Made by a program: the position numbers and the translations under genes | Source of the DNA: Rotaria socialis | Taxonomy: Eukaryota > Rotifera > Eurotatoria > Philodinida > Philodinidae | NCBI GenBank assembly: GCA_905331475.1 | Contig: CAJNYU010003219.1 | Location: 124,001 to 188,000 of the forward strand | DNA: 64,000 bases | Direction of reading: 5' to 3' | Shown: in pieces, positions 24,101 to 35,498 of the stretch | Layout: each line of letters starts with the position of its first letter | How positions within the stretch are numbered: the first letter of the stretch is position 1 | Notes under the pieces: model-generated | Database searches by the model: none | Seen by the model: only the letters and a program-made list of their open reading frames with translations | What the model was told of the DNA's origin: nothing

Positions 24101-26462
24101 CTTGAAATATATGTCGCATTATATGCTTACATGTATGAGATTCTAGTTCATTAGCAATTGATTGTAAATTATTCAGCTGTGCCACTCCAAATATTTGTTT
24201 ATCATTATTCAGAGATTCTTTGGTTTCTTCCAGAAATATTTTTGCTTTTTCGTGTATTTTATCCTACGTTAAAAAGAAGTAGTTTTGATAGTATTATTGT
24301 TGCTGTCTAGAAAATATACTGTCCAAATGGCATACTTTTGATGCCAAAACTTCTTCAGTAGATATTGTTGGTATCAATGGATGAACAACTATTTCTGTTG
24401 TTGAGCTATCTGTAGTGTCAAGATCTTTGCTGGCATATTGGAGTAAAGAGTCGACCTAGAAAAAAATTAATTGATTGGTTCCATTGTTGAAATCGATATT
24501 TCTTTTTTATGTAATAAACATATTTCACAGACATAAAAGTACTTCAGAAAAAATTCAAGTAGTTAAAAATAATAAAAAATACTTACGAACCCAATGAAAT
24601 AACATATTTTATTGATCCACTCGTTTATTACGCAGTGTGAACTAATAATTCACTTGAATATACTAAATAATCATAGCCAACCTAATGCTTTTCGATAGAA
24701 TCTCAAATTTAAAACAAAGAACAACATCAGTGCGTTTTAATACAAACTTCGATGTAGACAAAGCAAATCATCAAATTCTGTTTCTTTTTTTGATACTTGC
24801 ACGAGTCTTCCCGAAAAGAAAAACTTAAGAGTTAACATTGCATATATTTAAAAATACTAGAGATAGGATCGACTTAGTTTAAAACTGAATCTATTAAAAT
24901 CAGTTGAATTCGAAGTTTTCAAAAATTGCAACTGATTCAATTGTATAAAAATACAAAGTGATCTTATGTCTAAAAAATAAATACGATCATTTTTAATCTT
25001 TGTAAATACATTAAGAAAACGTATGTTTTCTATGGTCGATTCTGGTTCCGCATAATATTACAAGTAGAAGATCTATATTGTGAAACGTAGCTTTGAAAAT
25101 TTTTAACTTTTTATATTTTTATAATGAAACAATTCTGATACTTCTTTCGCAGTTTAAAACGAAATAGTAAATGATACAGAATTTGTTGTGAATAAGAGAA
25201 ATAAATCGATGAAGTATTCGTTTACATTTTTCTAGAGAATCGAATTTTTCTCTGGTCTAATTAGGCTACAGACATACCATACGAGCATTCCATTACAGTC
25301 GTTCGAACTTACTATTCACATTTTCTTATTAGATTGGGATATTATCATAAAACTTACAGCTCGAATAACCCTTTGAAGAGATAATTTAAGTATGGAATGA
25401 TCTATATTTGTTGATGGATTGGCCATTATTTGTGATAAATATTCAAGTTCATCCTCAATATCACTGTTGAAAATAAGAATATCTTGTAATTTATCGTGTA
25501 AATACGATAAATGTTTATTGAGTTCGTGTTCATTCGTTTTGATTCGTTCTAGACCACCATGAGTAAAATGAGAATGATGCACAGCAGGTGCACCCAATGT
25601 AATCGTATTATACATAAATTCTACAATATAGTCAATCAATATAGAAAAATAAGATTTTCGTTGCACTTTTACATACTTTGTGAAGGATCATCCCCGCAAC
25701 TAACTAATAACTGTTGCAAATGTAAATTGAGGGGTACATGAGCAAGTTCATGTTGCATTCGCTCGATGGAACGTCGAAATAAACGTCCTGAATATTTATA
25801 TATATATATGCATATAATTCTGGAAAAAAAGAACTTGAAACAAAAAATAATTTACTATCGCATGCAGTTTCATGATTTTGAATTGATCCAATTAAATCTG
25901 AGTAACGTTGAATAAAACCTTTATAGATACTTATACAATTAAGTCGATAAATTTCCTGATTATCCTTCAACTAAATATTTAAATAAAATCCTACAATCGT
26001 TTGAAACATATAATAAACCACCGACCCGTCCTAATTCTTCAGCATATCGAATAAATTTTGCTGCACGGTTCAGATAAAATCGGCTAATATTCAAAGTAAA
26101 TAATAAACAAATATTATATTATCAATATAATATTTTCTTACAGATAACAAGCTGGTGTAGAGAAATTTCCATCATACTCTGACATAAGTTGAACAACATT
26201 CAATTTTTTCTCACGATCTCTTGTTCGAACTTCAAAATGTCGTGTAAAAAAATTATTTGCTATCTGTTTTAAATTAGTCTTTTGGTTATCAACAAATAAT
26301 ACCATCGATTTTGGTATAACTGCAGCTGGATTCGTGTTATTAGCTGAAGAATCGATTTGCATATCAACAATAGTATTAACGAAGGAAGCCATCTAAAATA
26401 GTTAACAAACAGTAGCTTACTCCGTCGTCGAATTATTTATCATTGATGCGTACCTTACGCAT
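21132..26462 (-). CDS. INPP4: Inositol polyphosphate 4-phosphatase (INPP4-type), without C2 domain
   Basis: Twelve coding exons on the minus strand: 26392-26142, 26083-26026, 25970-25856, 25787-25677, 25620-25358, 24455-24336, 24263-24033, 23930-23846, 22113-21804, 21744-21644, 21558-21470, 21419-21132. They join in frame to 673 residues. A tiny exon 26462-26454 (Met-Arg-Lys) may precede across a 61-base intron. INPP4 hallmarks in order: [18 protein letters not shown] with [18 protein letters not shown]; the Cys-based phosphatase loop CKSAKDRT with C591 and R597; and the closing [10 protein letters not shown]. Family role: removes the 4-phosphate from PI(3,4)P2 in PI3-kinase signalling and endosomes. 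Human INPP4A/B are 900 or more residues with an N-terminal C2 domain; no C2 sequence is seen in the about 560 bases upstream. Intron 8 (22114-23845) contains a separate complete ORF. Confidence 0.92.
22245..22470. repeat. Probable dispersed repeat in INPP4 intron 8
   Basis: A segment with base composition unlike its surroundings, more GC-rich and ending in a short palindrome around GTGTACTCACTTTTTGAGTAC. It resembles repeat fragments dispersed in invertebrate genomes, as far as I can recall; the family is uncertain. An ambiguous base (n) sits near its left end at about 22252, as may happen when repeat copies are assembled together. Confidence 0.35.
22599..23666 (-). CDS. Nested gene in INPP4 intron 8: basic protein of unknown function
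   Basis: A complete 355-codon ORF lies wholly inside an intron of the INPP4 gene, on the same strand. It is not an alternative INPP4 exon by simple splicing. Joining host exon 8 to the acceptor just upstream (CACACAG) gives a stop within five codons, and reading through exon 8 also stops. INPP4 homology is continuous across the intron. The protein begins with a possibly helical segment ([19 protein letters not shown]). It is then Ser/Thr/Pro/Lys-rich and looks disordered, with basic nuclear-signal-like patches such as [12 protein letters not shown] and SPSKKLK. No family recognised. Only about 180 bases separate host exon 8 from its ATG, so its promoter must be compact or shared. Confidence 0.65.
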   Translation of the reverse strand: MIPVLRSIDGLLNRFDELSQRHAGFVSHFETSFTDIENPLRDVTRDDEERRKTSESILNASMENDDQIGSFGTIEDFNRRITKSRSHNRPPSYSSNDTNSLFNRIPSRSSFATTESAPPLYISALATKQVTVKPRNVQTIASISSENLFEPKNRFTTKIKTKPLPQNLHKTDQYGRHVITTFTVETVNRLSRPRTYHKSPDEKVSSKRAHRRAKTHQNIKKEPSDVSMTPVPTVLSVTSITSFPLPPAMESPKVKRTHPTIIKSPSKKLKADNKIATDNSKRIPMSNYPRPTIVLVPPPTISLTFPMQPELKSSRVVVLPKTTTTQKTINIFSKKGSSMPSKRLLNLMMSSAFFS

Positions 26463-27018
26463 AATCAATTTATCTTTTAAAAATAAATCGATAAGGAACC
26501 ATATATTTCAGATCTAGGTACAAAAAGATAGATAAACGCTTATTGCGTTTGTTATCATCATGGCTCACCTGGCTATAAAAAAAAAAACTAAATCATACTA
26601 CCTCGCTGATAAGATATTGAGAGAAAGAAAAAGAAAGAATAAATATGGCTTTGCTATTTTTGTACGATGATATTGTGTTTTTTTTAAATAGTTTATTTGT
26701 GGAGAACAGGAGTAAAACTGAATAGAATCAACGACTACAAACAACAATAATAACACCAAAAAAGCGAAACAATAAACAATCCACTATCGAGTATTTCTTC
26801 ACCCTTCGTATATGTATATATATATATATCTTTTTTCTTTTCTTACGAATAACAAAAACAACAATCGTATAAATTTGCTAATAGTGTATGATCATTGGTC
26901 CTTTTCTTTTATCTCTTATTTAAGTGAAATCGAACACGAAAAAAAAACAAATAGAAATAAAACAAAATGTTTGTTTCTTCTTTTTCATAGAAACACGCAC
27001 GCACATAGACGTACATAT
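26463..27018. other. Spacer between INPP4 5' end and TRAP-alpha 3' end
   Basis: Both flanking genes are on the minus strand. The stretch is AT-rich with a short (TA)n run near 26814. It must contain the INPP4 promoter. No C2-domain coding sequence is seen here. Confidence 0.5.
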
Positions 27019-28259
27019 TTAATCATCAAGTTCACTTGATGCAGCTCCTGTTCCACTTGCTTCGCTTGCATCACTAGCTGTTTTTCGAGATTTTCGTTGA
27101 CTTGGATTTTTCTTTGGTGAACGAGCTAAGCAAATACAATATCGAATTACATTTACATTCTCATGTTTGTGTTGTATTACTTACACTGAGTGAGATGATG
27201 TTTTGGAATCCAATCAACATCATAGCTACCTTTAACTTGTTGATTGCCAAGCTGATTTTGTGAACTTGGTTTACCAGTTACTCGTTTTAAACGATTTGAA
27301 AGTAAATATTGATAAGCAACAAATCCTAATAAAACTAATATTGCTCCAAGGAATATGTAGAGGAAGAATCTAAATTTGAAAAATGAATTTTAATCGTTCT
27401 ATAAAAACTCATTATTTATGAATTCTTACGTTTCTCCATCAAATCCTTCATCAGCTTCGGTCAAATTAATAGTTTGATTGAAAACTACATTTTGAAAACG
27501 TTTTCCTTCCTAAAAAAAAAAGAATATAATATAAAGTCTACAACTATTTTCTATCTTACGCTATTTCGATAATTGATTACTACAACTAAGCCCATTGGTC
27601 GCCCATTGAATGTTTCACTGGGCATAAATAAATATTCAAATGTTGATTCTAAACTTGGTTCAAGAGCTTTTTCTGCTCGTAATGAAGTAAAATTTTGAAT
27701 ATAATAACTGAAATCTTGTGGATAACGTAATGAACCCTCAATAGATTCAACAACAAAATTTTGTGTGCCATTATTACGTGCACCGACAAGTAAACGAGTT
27801 AATTTACCGGCAACTAATTCTAAAAGAAATCAAGAACTGAATTATTCCATTTTTATACTCAATATGAAAAACAAACCATTCGCTTTTGCTGGTTGAATAA
27901 AAACATAAACGCTACGAAAATCAGGCGATGATGGAATACGATTTGGATCCTCATCTTCTTTTCCTTCCTAAAAAAATAAAAGAATTTACATTGATATCTC
28001 TTCTTGATTATATTTGTCTCATACAAGTATATCATTTGCTGGTGCTATTGTTTCATCTGGTCGTACAACAGTTTCTTGTTCATCTTCATCTACTTCGGCA
28101 TCAGCATCGATTTGATCTTCATTACCATAGACAACTAGAAACGAAATCGATATTAACTTTCAAAAAACAAATCATCATGATTTATATTATTTTACCTCTA
28201 GTGGTAAAAAAGAGTAAACCAAATATTGTTAAAAATGAGAATAATCGAACTAACTTCAT
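27019..28259 (-). CDS. SSR1: Translocon-associated protein subunit alpha (SSR1)
   Basis: Seven exons: 28259-28196, 28134-28025, 27967-27877, 27819-27560, 27509-27430, 27369-27185, 27125-27019. They join in frame to 298 residues; human SSR1 is 286. A signal peptide (KLVRLFSFLTIFGLLFF) is followed by an acidic luminal segment, as usual in this family. The luminal domain includes VAGKLTRLLVGARNNGTQNF and MPSETFNGRPMGLVV. A membrane helix (FLYIFLGAILVLLGFLVAY) leads to a basic cytosolic tail containing DVDWIPKHHL and a Ser-rich end. Role: part of the TRAP complex beside the Sec61 channel in the ER membrane, aiding protein translocation. The last intron's donor was set by frame (CAGT then GTAAGT). 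It lies head-to-head with the gene starting at 28628. Confidence 0.95.
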
Positions 28260-28627
28260 ATTCAACTCTAATAAGACGCAAAAGTTATAACAATTAATAA
28301 CTGCGGCAAACGTATTCAGAATTATACCAGTATGAACACGCAAACTTTTTTTTCTAGCCAATCACGATATGATTGAAATGTGGCTTATACATTGATTTTC
28401 TTGAAAAAATTTGAAAAACATGAAAATTAGAAATAAAAAAAAAGAAATTTTCATTGCAACATAAAATCTTTTATTATTTTATTTTATTACTGACATCTTT
28501 AGTATTCTTTTTGACTAAAAAACAACTCGAACAATGGCAATTGAAATGTTTATTGGTTAATTAACATATAAGTTAGTAAGCGGCCGTCGTCTATCGAATT
28601 ACTTGCTCAATCATAGAATCTTCTAAT
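28260..28627. other. Divergent promoter region between SSR1 and the 28628 gene
   Basis: A 368-base spacer separates two divergent start codons, so promoters for both probably lie here. No individual element can be identified with confidence. Confidence 0.5.
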
Positions 28628-29143
28628 ATGTCGACTCTTTGTCGGTTCGTTTTACCATCACCATTGTCTACAGTTGAAGAAGCATGTGTATCAGAATTCA
28701 ATGAATATAAAAAACGTATGAAAGAAATTGCACATAATAAATCATCAAATAAACGATTTGCTAGTACAACTGGAGGACTAACAACAAATTCAACGAACTC
28801 TCATGATTCATCGCATCATCAAAAAGATGCAATACGAAATCCTGAGCAAGCCAAAGAGGCAGCAAAAAAACTTGTACAAAGTGGTATTATTAAAGTTCAA
28901 GCACAAGGTAAAGACCAAGGATTTAAACGTGCAACATCTACTAATGCTGGTCAAGAGCGTTTGGTTAAAAAAATGACTTTAACGCCTAATTCATCATCAC
29001 CGTCATCATCAATATCAAATCAGACGAATCCATTTCAATCAGTTCCATTTGTTAGTCCGTCTTCGACACCAAAATTTGTAAATACTAATTCTCACGAAGG
29101 CAAACGACGTGTTGTAAATTATGATGATACAGACAATTACTAG
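28628..29143 (+). CDS. Small Ser/Asn-rich protein of unknown function
   Basis: Intronless 171-codon ORF. The first 30 residues (with PLSTVEEACVSEFNEYKKRM) and a central helix-like segment (NPEQAKEAAKKLVQSGIIKV) look folded. The remainder is low-complexity with Ser, Thr and Asn. No signal peptide or membrane segment; probably cytosolic or nuclear. I do not recognise the family. The stop codon is only 75 bases before the PSMA6 start, with no AATAAA between them, which suggests joint transcription. Protein-like composition and its position in a dense gene run support a real gene. Confidence 0.65.
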   Translation: MSTLCRFVLPSPLSTVEEACVSEFNEYKKRMKEIAHNKSSNKRFASTTGGLTTNSTNSHDSSHHQKDAIRNPEQAKEAAKKLVQSGIIKVQAQGKDQGFKRATSTNAGQERLVKKMTLTPNSSSPSSSISNQTNPFQSVPFVSPSSTPKFVNTNSHEGKRRVVNYDDTDNY

Positions 29144-29183
29144 TGATTATTGTTCGTTTTTTTTCTACATGTAAATATATTTC

Positions 29184-29186
29184 TAG
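29184..29186 (+). promoter_or_regulatory. Candidate (trans-)splice acceptor before PSMA6
   Basis: TTTCTAG ends at 29186, 32 bases before the PSMA6 ATG and 43 bases after the previous gene's stop. No donor can fit between the upstream stop and this acceptor as a normal-sized intron. It therefore fits spliced-leader trans-splicing, or an intron starting inside the previous gene. Confidence 0.4.
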
Positions 29187-29218
29187 ATTAAAGAAAAAAA
29201 CTTAAAGTTTATCTCGAA

Positions 29219-30911
29219 ATGAGTCGGACAGCATCAGCCGGGTTCGATCGTGACATAACTATTTTTTCACCCGAAGGTCGACTTTATCAAGTTGGTAAGT
29301 CTTCATTTTTTTCTTCTAAATTATTAGATCTAGACAAAAAAAAACTCATCTTTTTCATTTTATAGAATATGCTTTTAAAGCAATCAATCAAGGCGGCTTA
29401 ACAACAGTTGCTATTCGTGGTACAGATTGTGTTGTTGCCATTGCTCAAAAAAAGATTCCAGTTAGTATTCTTTTCAAAATAAATTAAAAAAATAACTTGT
29501 TAGACATTTGATGTGTCATGGGATATTTCTGAAATCGTATGAAATAAAATGGAGCGACTAATTTTTTCTATTGAATCTCACGCGATGGGACTCAATAGTT
29601 CATATTGTCCCATGAGATTTTTTGTTCTTATTGCACTCAATTCTTTGTAATGATGAGAATGACAGAAAGAAAAATTTTCCCAACCATTTTTATCTAGTGG
29701 AGAGTGGGTTCATATGAATTCGATACGTGCGGTAAATAGCAGCAGCTGGAGAAAAAAATGTCTCGATTACCACCATATTAAAATAGTCTGTCTTGTTCAT
29801 CTCTTCTTTGAGTTTCAGTAGCAACAATATTCAAGTAGAAATGATAGAAACTAAAGTAGACAATATGATTTTGAATTATTTTTCACATATGTATTTGTTC
29901 AACTAATTAATCCTATGTTCTTAAAGCTTATTTGTTGAGATATTTCTTCATGAAGATTTGTGTTGTAAATAAAAAGTAGAATAATATAAATATGTAGTGG
30001 TTTAAGAAACTCGAGCAATTGCTTTTAAATGCTAAACTTCTTCATTCTATTAAAATAAACTCAATTTCTGAAATCTTTTAGGATAAGTTACTCGATCCAT
30101 CATCTGTTACACATTTACATGCCATTACACCAACTATTGGATGCTTAATGACTGGCATGGTCGGTATGTATTCATAATTGAGTGTTCATTGTTGAATATT
30201 GTTTGTTTTTTGTTTCAAAATAATATAGCTGATTCCCGCTGGCAAGTACAACGAGCTCGATATGAAGCAGCATCATGGAAATATAAATTTGGCTTCAGCA
30301 TTCCAGTCGATGCTATCTGCCGTCGTATAGCTGATATTTCGCAAGTTTATACACAAGAAGCTGAAATGAGACCACTTGGATGCAGTAAGATTATTAGAAT
30401 TCTTCTTTTTTTTTTCTGTTGAAATATAATGTATTCAATTAAAATATATAGGCATGATTTTATTTGGTATGGATGAAGAAAAGGGTCCCATGTTGTACAA
30501 AACTGATCCAGCCGGATACTTCTGTGGATTTCGTGCAACAAGTGCTGGTGTAAAACAAACAGAAGCCAATAATTTCTTAGAAAAACGTATCAAGAAAAAA
30601 TCAGATTTGACCTACGAGGAAGCTATTGAAGTAAAACTATTGAAATATGTGAAACAAAATTTGATAGTTAATTTTTAATTTTAGTTGGCTGTTTCAACAT
30701 TGGCTAGTGTACTTTCAACTGATTTAAAACCAAGTGAAATTGAAATTGGTGTTGTTACAAAGGATAATGTTAAATTTCGGTTTGTTCTTTTCTTTTGTCG
30801 TTTCAATTAATGAATATCTAAATAATTCCTTTTTTTCTTCTTTCTATTTCTAGAGTCCTGACAGAAAGTGAAACAGAACAACATTTGACTCGTATTGCCG
30901 AAAAGGAATAA
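29219..30911 (+). CDS. PSMA6: 20S proteasome subunit alpha type-6
   Basis: Seven exons: 29219-29294, 29366-29460, 30082-30163, 30229-30384, 30452-30630, 30685-30779, 30854-30911. They join in frame to 246 residues, the usual length of PSMA6. The N-terminus has the alpha-subunit signature ([20 protein letters not shown]), followed by [14 protein letters not shown]. Downstream are [27 protein letters not shown] and [15 protein letters not shown], all typical of this subunit. Role: structural alpha-ring subunit of the 20S core that helps gate substrate entry; alpha subunits are not proteolytic. Intron 2 (29461-30081) is long at 621 bases; the others are 54 to 73 bases. It sits between the unknown 171-aa gene and the DCC-like gene on the same strand. 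Confidence 0.97.
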
Positions 30912-31080
30912 ACAATAGTCGATTTTTTTTAAAGACCATAACGTTCAAAAAAATCCAGAAATTGTTGTTACTAGCCTTGTCTCTTTTCTTTTGTTTCTTT
31001 TTATGCTTGTGATGAAACATAACAACCTTCATTCTATTAAAATATCTTTCATTTCAGATATTAAAGCCATCATTGTATGG

Positions 31081-34000
31081 ATGGAGACGGTTAAATTATT
31101 ATTTTTAATTTATTGCCTAGCAATAACAACATTGAATACAAATGCATCGCCAACAAATGGACGTGTTTTGCCCAGCCGAAGTGATCCGTCTGTTCGCGAT
31201 CGTTTACCACAAATTGAAATGAATGCGACAAGCCATTCAATTGTAATGACACTTCACCCCATGACAATCAATGATGGAACTGTAAAACGTTTTCGTTTAC
31301 AATACGGAATTAATTATCCTTATCATCATTCAATTTATATAAATAAAAATCAAACTTCAGTATTTGTTGATAACCTTAGTAAATAGAAAATAATCGATTA
31401 TTATTAAGGAAACAAAAGAATATAAAATATCTTGGTATTTGTTTTTAGAACCAAATCAAAAATATATTTTTTCATTAATTGCTCTCAATGAAAATAATGA
31501 TACCGTTGTACCAGAACAATTCTATGATTTTCAAATGCCATCAGAAGGTAATTTTTAAAACATATAAATTTTTATTCATGACAAAAACTCATATTTAGAA
31601 AAATATTTCACCTTCAAGAAGTGATTAGTGTTAACAGTTGCTTTCATGCAAATTAATTCTAATTCTCATCTTTATTCTATGCATATATATAGATGGCTCA
31701 CATAACATAAACACAATTTTTCTTTAAACAAATAATCATGCTAAAAAGTATTTAACCTTCGAATTATGATTTTCTAGTTTTATCTCGGGACATGAATACC
31801 ACTATCCTCATTAGTAATTTATTGCATCCGATACTTGCTTCTTGACATTATGTTTTCTAATTTTTTGTTGATTTGTTTGATTAGATCAATATTATTCTTT
31901 CATAACGAAATATTTCTAATTCTTATTTCATTTCAACAGATTCTCTTCAGTTTTACTCACAAAATCAATCTATTGCATCTTCCGTAACTGTACATATAGT
32001 TCGCGTGATGACACCCTAATAGCCTGAAGTTAATTTCCGTGGTTCAAGTTCATTGTTTAAGTCATATAGCCAGACCTTCGCGACTATTACTGAAAAAAAT
32101 TGAGTGCAATTAATATTCATGAGTATTTCCTTACTCTAAATTTGGGCATTTTATTTACATCTTCATATTGTTATTCTGACGTATTTCAAGATGAAAACAT
32201 ACCCACTTTCGTCTCCCCTTTTCTGTTCATCATTTTTTTATCCATTAACGAAAATTGATGTGGATTGTTAATCCTAATTGTACATAGCGAATAAAGTAAA
32301 TATATCACAATACTTATGTTAAACTGGTTGAAAATAAAGTCCCATTGATTCATGATGATAATAATTCTTTCGTTTCATTAAGATGATGATCGTCAACAAC
32401 CGAAAACTCCACTTGAGTTAATTTTAATTCCACGCTCAAAAACATCTGTTCTTCTTCAATGGACTGATGTGGATTTTCCGAAACATGCTCGTTTACCAGC
32501 ATCACGACGTTATAAAATTCAAATCAATGAATTAAATGCGAATCAACACATCATCAAACAACAAGAATTATTAGCAAACAACGAACAATCTTATTTAATT
32601 GAAAATTTAAAACCACTAACTAATTATGAATTCGCTGTTCGAACAATTGATGGCGATCTTGAAAGTGATTATTCAATGGCTATTGAATATTCAAATCTTA
32701 TTTATCCAATAAAACAATTGAATATGATAACAAATAATGATCCATCAAAAGTTACATTGACATGGCAACTACCTGATGATGCAAGCGGTATTAAATCATT
32801 TCATATCTATTATAATGAACAAGATGAAAAAGGACAAGAACAAAAAGTAACTGTATCAGTTGATATAATGCAAGTAACCATTTCAAATTTAAAAGCAAAT
32901 ACAAAATACTTATTCAAAATTGTTTCTGTTAATCAATTTAATGATGAATCAACACCAGAAATAAGATTATATAAAACACCTTACGGTAAAATTTATATAA
33001 ATGTTATGTTTTTTTAATAAAAATTCATCGGAATTTATTTACATTTTTAGCTATTGATACGAATACTATAGAACAAAATAAAAATACAAGTACGCTTTTT
33101 TGTTTTTGTTTTAATTTTTATATATTCTACTAAATGGCTTACAAAAATTGAGACATAAGCTACTAGGAAAAAAGAATAACAGAGAAATCGATAAGACATT
33201 GAATAGATTAGTTTCGTTTACGAAATGAGCAAGCTAGTTCGAATAATAATTTAGAAAGACGTATATTTTTTTAAAGAATTACAATCAATGATAGGAAAAC
33301 TATGAAAGGATTTGTGATCATATATCTCTAAAACTAATTTATAACTTTTTTTTTCTTAATGTTCGATTCATTTTGAAAAGATTACTGAAAAATCAAATAG
33401 AAGAAATTTGAGTCTGTAATTCTGTTTATAGATAGATTTATTAATTCCTGATTTATTCTGACAATGTCATCCGATTAAAATGTTCATTTATTACGCTATT
33501 GAATTTCTCAATAGATCTTTTTATTTGACATGTCGAGGACAAGTAGCTGTTTATTGGAAATTTAATATTTCAGTAGAAAAGTATTCTTTGCCACTGATAC
33601 TTTTAAGGTATTGGTAAAGATCATTAGACATATCTATAGATCGAAACGCAAGTCGAAAATATAATAAAAAAAAGGTCATACATCGTCTATAGTGTGATCC
33701 ATGAATAGAAAGTTTTTGATTATTTGTCTAGTGTACCTAAAACTTGTGTTGATTAAATTATTTAAAAAAATTAACTCTATTATTTATTGATTTGTTTAGA
33801 TCAAAAATTACTTGGATGGCTATCGATTGGTGGTTTATCAAATAGTTCATTGCTTCTTATTTTAATCGTATTTAGTATTGTATTTTTATGTTTTTTCTTC
33901 ACTGTTATTATAATATGTTCACGATCAGCTTGTTGCTCTTGTTTATCAAGTAATAAAAAGCATATTCATGATTCGCCAACACATAGCCATCAACGACAAT

Positions 34001-35175
34001 ATTCTCCAACAAGTAATACAGCATCATCATCATTGATAAAACCAACTGATTTGTGGGCTGGCGCTGACTGTTTATCGCCACCAACAGCAACCATTCGAAA
34101 TTCAAACACATCTGAAAGACATTATGAAACATCATCGACAGCTGGTAGTGGAACATTACAAAGATGTAATCATCATCATCATCATCTATATCATCATGCA
34201 CAAGAAACACAGCCATTAACAAATAATATTGAATTAAACAATGATCAACAACGACATTCATATGTACCTTCAAATGACGGTTCAAGTTCAATCGATGGAA
34301 ATACAACTGGTTTTACAATTAATGGAAAATTTAATTCAAGTATGCGCACAAGACCTATTGCTGTTGGTTCACCATTTGAGCAACAACCACAAAAGAAACC
34401 AATGAAAAATCTACGTATGTTTCAATATTCATATAATTTGTTAGAATTTATAATAAATTGTTTTTCTTCAGCAATGGGTACTGCATTTATTATGAATCAT
34501 TCAAATTTAGTTCAACAACAGCAACAACATGTAACGGTTCGACCTATTCAACAAAAAGCTCAATATGTTGTTCGACCTAATGATCAGTCACATATGTTTG
34601 GATCAGGTATTTGTTTTAATTGTCAAACAAGCAAAACTTACATATAAATTTACTTTTATTTTCTATCAAGGTCCATCATCACCTGACTATCAACATTCAC
34701 CATCAAACAGTCATTGTAGTTCAAATCATAATCAATCCTCAATTCAATCAAATCCTATGACAGGAGCTGCTCTTTATGATAAACTATCTAATTCTAATAA
34801 TAGTGAAAATTCAGATAATCAACGCTCACTTCTTCTGTCAAAACCAAATTTACGAAGTTTTACTATACCTGTAGCTCCACCTATTATTCCACCACCGCCT
34901 ACAACTACTAATAAACAACAATCTACAAACGTATCAGTAACATCTCAATGTAAATTGCTTCTATTTATTCATTCGTGCGAAATACAATTTTTGTTTTTGT
35001 TTTTGTTTTATTAGATAAATCTCCATTTCGTAGTCCAAATAGACCATTATTAAACAATTATACCAAAGACATAAAATCAATAGATAGTGATGAAATCGAT
35101 ACAAATCCTGCCGATGTACTCGAAGATGTTCGCAATCAATTGGGCAATCTAATGAAAAAAGATTTTCAATGTTAG
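31081..35175 (+). CDS. DCC: Compact DCC/neogenin/Frazzled-like receptor (three FN3 domains)
   Basis: Exons 31081-31378, 31449-31547, 32383-32985, 33051-33089, 33800-34414, 34472-34606, 34671-34949 and 35015-35175 join in frame to 742 residues. A signal peptide spans about 1-22. Three FN3 domains follow at about 44-132, 141-228 and 231-330; each resembles DCC FN4, FN5 and FN6 in order, for example the YGINYPY strand, the QWTD...LKPLTNYEF pattern, and LTWQLPDDASGIKSFHIYY. A membrane helix lies at about 364-386. The tail has KPTDLW (about 427), matching the P1 motif, a Pro-rich segment (PPIIPPPP), and a C-terminal NPADVLEDVRNQLGNLMKK resembling P3. Known family role: netrin receptor in axon guidance. 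The four Ig domains and FN1-3 are absent, and the signal peptide sits only 170 bases after PSMA6. Orthology is inference. Confidence 0.85.
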
Positions 35176-35498
35176 ATATTCATATTTCGCTTTCTTTCTC
35201 AGGAATTTTTTTTTATATTAATATTGTCAATGTGGTGCTTGATATCAAATCTATTTGTTTTCTTTTTCTCCGTGCAACATAATCTTCTCATTTCTTGTCA
35301 GAGATTGTTTTATCTATTGTATAACACTGATATATATCTATATACATATACATATATATATATATATAGTCATTTTGTGTGTCTTGTAATATCTACGTCT
35401 ATAGAATCTTTTTTTTATTTTAGGCGTAACAAAATAGTTTAGTAAATTGAAAAAAAAACTTCTACTTTCTATTTAAGATTTTGAAATTATTCTCTTAG
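35176..35498. other. Spacer before GPN3
   Basis: 323 bases, very AT-rich, including a TA-rich microsatellite near 35342-35369. It ends in a splice-acceptor-like TTCTCTTAG directly before the GPN3 ATG. No gene. Confidence 0.5.

Noticed and set aside
33908..34306. 132-codon minus-strand ORF
   Set aside because: Shadow of the DCC-like cytoplasmic tail exon.
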